Virus record (IMG/VR): IMGVR_UViG_3300042465_008731
Coordinates: 1-28,374 of that record
Source of the DNA: a virus
Length of the DNA: 28,374 bases
Strand: one strand, 5' to 3'
Positions 23,967-28,374 of this stretch are shown one piece after another (position 1 is the stretch's first letter; every line of letters begins with the position of its first letter). Both the position numbers and the translations under genes were made by a program. Below the pieces are notes generated by a model. That model ran no database searches, was not told the DNA's origin, and was given only the letters and a program-made list of their open reading frames with translations.

Positions 23967-24716
23967 ATGTCATTTTCACCAAATCTTTTTTTATCCAATA
24001 TTCGAGGCAAAGACGGCTTAGCAAAACCATGCCGATTTGAAGTTATTCTTCCAATACCGCCATATGTAAATCAATTTATTGGAAATTCTATTATTGAGAA
24101 AATATTAAATTTACCTAACTCAGTTTTCAATGATGTGTCTGACGCAATTGGTTCTGCTTTTGGCGCAGGCGGAGCGGCCGATGAATATTCTAAAACTTCA
24201 AATTCATCTATGTCAAGATACTTAGCACTTCAATGTGAAAACGCAGAATTACCAGGTAGAACTACAGCAACAGCAGATGTTAAAATATATGGACCAACAT
24301 TTAAAGTTCCATATCAAACACAATATGGCGATACTTCATTAACTTTTTTATGTACAAATGATTTTTTTGAAAGAAAACTTTTTGAAAGATGGATGGAGTG
24401 TATTCATCCTTCAGATACAAATAACGTGAGATATGCTAAAGGTGCAAAATCTCGTTATCTTACAAATATTAAAATTATTCAATATGATGAATTCATTAAA
24501 CAAATTTTTGCAGTTGAATTATTAGATGCTTTTCCAATAGGAATAGCTGCTCAACCTTTAAACTGGAGTGAAGAAGGTTTTCACCGCCTTTCAATTCAAT
24601 TTGCATATCAAAAATATAGGCCAATTTATACTGGCACATATGATTTGGCCGCAGCAGCCACAGCTTTATTTGGAACTGCTGCAGCGAGAGCACTACCACT
24701 TGGTCGTGCATTTTAA
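23967..24716 (+). CDS. 54: Tail-tube initiator gp54-like protein
   Basis: The 249-residue protein begins MSFSPNLFLSNIRGKDGLAK. It shows the tube-fold signature: RYLALQCENAELPGRTTATA, IYGPTFKVPYQTQYGDTSLT, FLCTNDFFERKLFERWMECI, SRYLTNIKIIQYDEFIKQIF and AAQPLNWSEEGFHRLSIQFA. gp54 and the tail-tube protein gp19 share this fold. The length (T4 gp54 has 320, gp19 has 163) and baseplate-gene context favour the initiator gp54, with a gp19 paralogue as the alternative. It stacks on gp48 and starts polymerisation of the tube around the tape measure. Its ATG directly follows the stop of the preceding gene. Confidence 0.82.
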   Translation: MSFSPNLFLSNIRGKDGLAKPCRFEVILPIPPYVNQFIGNSIIEKILNLPNSVFNDVSDAIGSAFGAGGAADEYSKTSNSSMSRYLALQCENAELPGRTTATADVKIYGPTFKVPYQTQYGDTSLTFLCTNDFFERKLFERWMECIHPSDTNNVRYAKGAKSRYLTNIKIIQYDEFIKQIFAVELLDAFPIGIAAQPLNWSEEGFHRLSIQFAYQKYRPIYTGTYDLAAAATALFGTAAARALPLGRAF

Positions 24717-24735
24717 TTAACTAAGCGAGGTCATT

Positions 24736-25452
24736 ATGTTACCAAAGTTAGATGTTCCAATTTATTCTGTTAATCTTATATCAACAGGAAAGCCAGTTCG
24801 TTTTAGACCATTTTTGGTGAAAGAACAAAAGATGTTTCTAATGGCATCTGAGTCTGAAGATTCAAACGAAATGGTAAATATTATTCGTCAAGTATTAAAG
24901 AATTGTGTAATTGACGAAATTGATATTGATAGTTTGCCTACTTTTGATTTAGAATATTTGTTTTTAAATCTCAGAGCTAGGTCCGTTGAAGAAGTTGTAG
25001 ATCTTCGTTACAAATGTAACAATGTAATAGATGAAAAAAAGTGTTCAGGTGTTGTTGAATTTAAATTAAATTTACTACAAATTGAACCAACAAAAAACGA
25101 AAAACATAAAGATAAAATTCAAATTACAGAAAATTTAGGAATTTGTTTTAAATACCCAACATTTGATATGCTTCAAAAATATGAAAAGCTAAGTGAGAAT
25201 GAAATTATGATTCGTATCTTGGTTGATTGTATCGATTATATTTACGATAAAGATCAAATATATTATTCTAAAGATTCGAGTAGAGAAGAACTAGAAGAAT
25301 TCATTGATAATCTACAACAAAAAGATTTAGAGAAGTTTAAAGAATTCTTTGATACAATGCCTGAAATTAAAAAAGATGTTCAATTTAAATGTCCAAAATG
25401 TTCTTATGAAGAAGATATTACTATAAAGGGCATTCAAAATTTTTTCGTCTAA
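24736..25452 (+). CDS. 26: Baseplate hub assembly protein gp26-like (zero-frame product)
   Basis: The 238-residue protein begins MLPKLDVPIYSVNLISTGKP. It carries the gp26 family pattern: VRFRPFLVKEQKMFLMASES, MVNIIRQVLKNCVID, LPTFDLEYLFLNLRARSVEE. Four cysteines (C94, C103, C219, C222, the last two as KCPKC) could bind zinc. T4 gp26 (208 residues) is needed for hub assembly and is not clearly a mature virion part, which fits a chaperone role. A GCGAGG ribosome site lies seven bases before the ATG. The final codons AAT TTT TTC GTC TAA contain two overlapping -1 slippery heptamers, and a -1 frame of 65 residues continues past the stop. I expect two products, gp26 and a 302-residue fusion. Confidence 0.88.
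   Translation: MLPKLDVPIYSVNLISTGKPVRFRPFLVKEQKMFLMASESEDSNEMVNIIRQVLKNCVIDEIDIDSLPTFDLEYLFLNLRARSVEEVVDLRYKCNNVIDEKKCSGVVEFKLNLLQIEPTKNEKHKDKIQITENLGICFKYPTFDMLQKYEKLSENEIMIRILVDCIDYIYDKDQIYYSKDSSREELEEFIDNLQQKDLEKFKEFFDTMPEIKKDVQFKCPKCSYEEDITIKGIQNFFV
25437..25446 (+). promoter_or_regulatory. Putative -1 ribosomal frameshift site (overlapping slippery heptamers)
   Basis: The bases AAATTTTTTC contain A-AAT-TTT (25437-25443) and T-TTT-TTC (25440-25446), both in the X-XXY-YYZ register of the gp26 frame, two codons before its stop. Slippage would continue as CGT CTA ATA and so on to the TAA at 25641-25643. No obvious downstream hairpin was found by eye. Confidence 0.65.
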
Positions 25453-25643
25453 TATTTCGTTATGATACTCTGAAGAATTACTATGAAACAAACTTTGCTA
25501 TGATGCAACATCACAAGTATAGTTTGTCTGAATTGGAAAATATGCTACCTTGGGAAAGAAACATTTATGTGTCTTTGTTGGTGAAGTATTTGCAAGAAGA
25601 AAAAGAACGTATAGAACTACAGAAAGCAAGTAAGAAACGATAA
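25446..25643 (+). CDS. Minus-one-frame extension of gp26 (tail-assembly chaperone T-like; gp51 position)
   Basis: In the -1 frame relative to gp26, reading after the slippery site gives RLIFRYDTLKNYYETNFAMM, then QHHKYSLSELENMLPWERNI and YVSLLVKYLQEEKERIELQK, 65 residues in all, ending in a TAATG overlap with the next gene. The first independent start is the ATG at 25500 (MMQHHKYS, 47 residues), which has no ribosome site nearby; the region before it reads as protein-like (FRYDTLKNYYETNFA), so expression by frameshift is more convincing. The SLSELENMLPWER motif resembles the short extensions of phage tail-assembly chaperones. In T4, gene 51 (hub assembly) follows gene 26, so the position matches, but direct homology to gp51 is not established. 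Confidence 0.75.
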   Translation, partial: RLIFRYDTLKNYYETNFAMMQHHKYSLSELENMLPWERNIYVSLLVKYLQEEKERIELQKASKKR

Positions 25644-27559
25644 TGGCATCAATAAGAAATTTAAATAGATCAGGATTCCTTGGCGGCCAAGAGGTTGGTT
25701 CTGGATTTGGTTCGGGTTTAAAATCTAGGCTTGCAAAAGGACAAACAATTGGTAGTTCTTTTGGTGGCGGTTTTTCTGATATGATGCAAACACTTGCGCC
25801 AGAAAATATCAAAAAACGAACACTTGAAAAAGCATTTGGTGGTCCAGGCCTTGTTTCTGCATATGCTCGTGGAAAATTAAAACAAAAATATGGAACATCT
25901 CCAACAAAAGCTTCAACAACAGATCCTTCAGGTGAAACTTCTCAGGTTAGTGATTCTTCGTATTTAAAAGTTATTGCTAAAGCATCTATGTCTTTACCTG
26001 GTATGGCTAGAGATATGAATGTTTTACGGCAAAATGTTCAAAAACTTGTAAAACTTAAAGCTGGTCCTCAAAAGAAAGGAAGCAAAGCTTATGCTTCTAG
26101 CGCAGATGCTTATTTTCTTAAAGAAGATGAAAGAGAAAGAGCTCTAGAAGCACAAAGACAAAAAACACCAGGTAGTAAATCAATCACGCCTACGCCAGAA
26201 AAGAAAGAAGAAAGTGGCAATATACTAGACTCAATATCAAAAACATTTAGTAGTGGATTTTTGAGTGCTATAAAATCTTTGTTTAGTGCAAAACTGCTTG
26301 GTGCAATACTGAAAAAAGTATTTTTACCAATTGCAATAATTGGAACTTTGTTTAGTGGTATTACAGATGGTTTTAAGCGTTATAAAGAAACTGGAAGTTT
26401 TACTGATGCGATTGTAGCTGGTCTTGGTGGAATGTTAGAATTTGTTTCTTTTGGCCTATTTGGTGAAGATACTTTAAAATCTCTATTTTCATCCATCAGT
26501 AACTTCTTTCAACCAATTACAGATACAATATCGAGCATTTTTACAGGCATTAAAAACTTCGTAATAGGTTTATTTGGTGGCAAAGTTGATGTAAAAGACG
26601 ATGCGCCGGCAAAAGCAGATAGTGTAAAACCTACAATGCCTGATCCAAAACAATTTGCTTTAACTTCTGCAAAAGCTTCAGGTGCGTCAGATCAAAAAGC
26701 ATCAGACATTGGTGATATGTTTGGTGCTGTTGGTAAAGGTGATGCTCAAAGTCTATTTGACAAAGCACAAGCTTTCGCTAAAAAATATCCTGAGCCGGCA
26801 CCAGCTGCAACAGCACCTACTCCTATGGCAAGCGAAGGTGTGCCAATGGATCAGGCTCAAAGAAATTACGAATTAAATAAAAAATTAACCGGTGAAGCTT
26901 CAAAAGCACTTGGTGTTCCCTTACAAGCACCAGCTCCGCCAACACCAGCAACACCACCAGCTCCAGTTGCTACTGCACCAACACCTGCACCCGAAATGTC
27001 TGATTCTGATAAGGTTAAACAATTAGAAGGTTACATTGAAGGCAATAAAAAACGATTTGCTAGAAGGGAAGCTGATGCAGCAAGACATATTGCTTCATTT
27101 AAAAAGCGATATGAAAATGATCCTAGTCGTGTAAAAGAATTGGAAGACGATTATAAACAAACACTTGATGTTGAACGCAAAGAAATGGAAGAAGCAAATG
27201 CTGGTTTCCAAAGACAAATTGATGCTCTTAAAAAATCATCTGGAGGTAAAGTAACCGCAGGTGCTTCTTCAACACCAGCAGTTGAAGCAGGAGGTTCTAG
27301 TGCTCCAGCAATATCTGCTAGTGGCGGTGGTGCCGGCGGAGCTTCTGTTGCTTCTGCTCCTACTGCACCATCGGGTTCTGATATATCTCAAACTTCTTCT
27401 TCTGTGGCCGAAGGACAAAGAATGGAATCGGCTGCAGATCAAGGTTCAGTTGTAAATGCTCCAACAACAAACAATCAATCTGCATCTTCTGGCAAAACAA
27501 AACCTCCAACAGCAGATGTGTATAACGCAGATTTTGCTAAAATGTTAGCGACAACATAA
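25643..27559 (+). CDS. Large hydrophobic/coiled-coil virion protein, tape-measure or hub candidate
   Basis: The product has 638 residues. Residues 1-80 are glycine-rich. Residues 105-150 hold SLPGMARDMNVLRQNVQKLV, a motif shared with the next gene. Residues 200-315 contain membrane-like or amphipathic helices (LGAILKKVFLPIAIIGTLFS, ISSIFTGIKNFVIGLFGG). Residues 375-450 are Ala/Pro-rich low complexity (APAPPTPATPPAPVATAPTP). Residues 453-534 are a charged coiled coil (VKQLEGYIEGNKKRFARREA, RVKELEDDYKQTLDVERKEM). The C-terminus is Ser/Gly/Ala-rich, ending NAPTTNNQSASSGKTKPPT and a short tail. Position just after gp26 and its frameshift extension is where lambda and P2 encode the tape-measure protein and T4 encodes 27/28/29. 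A tape-measure or hub role fits but is not proven. It overlaps both neighbours as TAATG. Confidence 0.78.
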   Translation: MASIRNLNRSGFLGGQEVGSGFGSGLKSRLAKGQTIGSSFGGGFSDMMQTLAPENIKKRTLEKAFGGPGLVSAYARGKLKQKYGTSPTKASTTDPSGETSQVSDSSYLKVIAKASMSLPGMARDMNVLRQNVQKLVKLKAGPQKKGSKAYASSADAYFLKEDERERALEAQRQKTPGSKSITPTPEKKEESGNILDSISKTFSSGFLSAIKSLFSAKLLGAILKKVFLPIAIIGTLFSGITDGFKRYKETGSFTDAIVAGLGGMLEFVSFGLFGEDTLKSLFSSISNFFQPITDTISSIFTGIKNFVIGLFGGKVDVKDDAPAKADSVKPTMPDPKQFALTSAKASGASDQKASDIGDMFGAVGKGDAQSLFDKAQAFAKKYPEPAPAATAPTPMASEGVPMDQAQRNYELNKKLTGEASKALGVPLQAPAPPTPATPPAPVATAPTPAPEMSDSDKVKQLEGYIEGNKKRFARREADAARHIASFKKRYENDPSRVKELEDDYKQTLDVERKEMEEANAGFQRQIDALKKSSGGKVTAGASSTPAVEAGGSSAPAISASGGGAGGASVASAPTAPSGSDISQTSSSVAEGQRMESAADQGSVVNAPTTNNQSASSGKTKPPTADVYNADFAKMLATT

Positions 27560-28374
27560 TGGCCTCAATTTCAGACATTTTAGGATCAGTTATCAAGACT
27601 AAAGTTCTTGGTTCTAAAAATCCATCTAAAGTAAGTTCAGAAAAAAATACATCAGCGCTTACAAAAGTAATTGGCAAAAACTTTATGTCTTTGCCTAGTT
27701 TTGCTCGTGATTTAAATGTTGCTAGACAAAACATCCAAAAATTAGTAAAACTAGAAGGTGGTACGCCCGCTCGTGGCGCTGATGCTAAGTTTTTAAAATC
27801 ATCATTAGCTGATGAAAAGTTAGATATTGAAGTTGGAAAAATAGAAAGAAGACCTGCTCCAGAAAAATCTAAAAAAGGAATGAATGTTTTAGGAAATTTG
27901 AAGAAAACTTTTAGTGCAGGTAATATTCTAAAATCACTTACAAAATATTTAGCTGTTGGTGCTATAGTTACTGCTATATTTGTTGCCTTCAAAGATAGTT
28001 TTGCTGAATGGGCATCTGGTCTTTGGGAAACAATAAAAGAAGCACTTGATGAATTTGTTGGAGGAATTAAAGATTGGTTTATGGAAAGTGTTCAACCAAT
28101 CATTGATAAAGTCCAAGAAATGATTCAACCACTCATAGATGCTATCTCTGGCTTTATAACAAAACTTGGAGATTGGTTTAAAGAAAAAATAGAATGGTTC
28201 GCAGCTGAGTTTCCACAAACATTTGCTTTCATTAAAAAAGTAATTGACAAAGTTATGAGTCTTATTGATAGCTTAGTTGAAAAACTTAAAAATTGGGCAG
28301 AAAAATTATTAAGTAATAAAGCAACAGCTTGGATGGTTCCTGATTTTGTAAAAGATATGTTGAAGATTGGCCAG
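27559..28374 (+). CDS. Paralogue of the preceding protein, tape-measure/hub candidate (3' end outside window)
   Basis: The frame is open from the ATG at 27559, overlapping the upstream stop as TAATG, to the window end (272 codons seen). The N-terminus MASISDILGSVIKTKVLGSK is short. Residues 36-63 (VIGKNFMSLPSFARDLNVAR, then QNIQKLVKL) match the preceding protein (VIAKASMSLPGMARDMNVLR) closely, followed in both by a polar linker with KFLKSS or YFLKED. A hydrophobic segment SLTKYLAVGAIVTAIFVAFK lies near residue 127. Beyond it are amphipathic helices rich in W, I and K (LWETIKEALDEFVGGIKDWF, TKLGDWFKEKIEWFAAEFPQ), as in tape-measure proteins. I infer tandem gene duplication followed by divergence. 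The end is not visible. Confidence 0.8.
   Translation, partial: MASISDILGSVIKTKVLGSKNPSKVSSEKNTSALTKVIGKNFMSLPSFARDLNVARQNIQKLVKLEGGTPARGADAKFLKSSLADEKLDIEVGKIERRPAPEKSKKGMNVLGNLKKTFSAGNILKSLTKYLAVGAIVTAIFVAFKDSFAEWASGLWETIKEALDEFVGGIKDWFMESVQPIIDKVQEMIQPLIDAISGFITKLGDWFKEKIEWFAAEFPQTFAFIKKVIDKVMSLIDSLVEKLKNWAEKLLSNKATAWMVPDFVKDMLKIGQ

Noticed and set aside
25447-25500. Stimulatory hairpin or pseudoknot downstream of the slippery site
   Set aside because: I could not find a convincing stem by eye in this AT-rich stretch. A folding calculation would be needed, so it is not claimed.
25498-25812. Minus-strand open frame across the gp26 extension and the following gene
   Set aside because: It is antisense to two convincing plus-strand coding frames and looks like an artefact of codon composition.
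1-28374. tRNA genes, integrase, transposase, toxin-antitoxin or defence cassettes
   Set aside because: None seen. All substantial space is filled by virion-assembly genes.

Overview
This AT-rich window comes from the genome of a T4-like contractile-tailed phage (myovirus). It is almost entirely virion morphogenesis: baseplate, tail fibres or adhesins, hub and spike, tail-tube initiation, head completion and probable tape-measure proteins. The protein styles point to a marine T4-like phage of the cyanophage/pelagiphage branch: a DUF4815 giant structural protein, a long gp8, GxGY/GxGAxA glycine-rich modules, NHAN-type fibre heptads and RCC1-like adhesins. The low GC favours a low-GC host such as SAR11; that host is an inference. 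I see no tRNA, rRNA, CRISPR array, insertion sequence, integrase or auxiliary metabolic gene. No gap between genes approaches 300 bases, and most genes abut or overlap (ATGA or TAATG junctions).

Minus-strand block (22914 down to 1), in transcription order: gp48 tail-tube cap, gp53 wedge, gp27-like hub, gp5-like spike without lysozyme, a conserved 69-residue protein, two unrecognised structural-looking proteins (190 and 202 residues), PAAR spike tip (gp5.4), gp25, gp6, a gp7-position protein, gp8, a 1764-residue DUF4815 protein, a 517-residue protein that looks like the detached C-terminal part of such proteins, and then an adhesin cassette. The cassette holds a small coiled coil, a NHAN-repeat fibre, a 108-residue beta protein, a short fibre with an S74 chaperone domain, and two tandem RCC1-like propellers, the second of which runs off the window. 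The order largely follows the T4 baseplate gene order.

Plus-strand block (22946 to the end): gp4 head-completion nuclease, a conserved 192-residue protein, gp54-like tube initiator, gp26-like hub protein, a short reading frame entered by a probable -1 ribosomal frameshift, and two tandem paralogous proteins with membrane-like segments that may be the tape-measure/hub proteins. The second is cut by the window end.

The two blocks diverge from a 31-base spacer carrying a T4-late-like CATAAATA box for the minus strand. The most interesting signal is the pair of overlapping slippery heptamers (25437-25446) at the very end of gp26. They would fuse gp26 to a 65-residue extension in the -1 frame, just before the putative tape-measure genes. 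This has the same architecture as the lambda G/GT and P2 E/E' tail-assembly chaperones. Other points of interest are the split giant fibre protein with a C-terminal membrane hairpin, glycine-rich modules shared among several baseplate proteins, and the loss of lysozyme from the spike.
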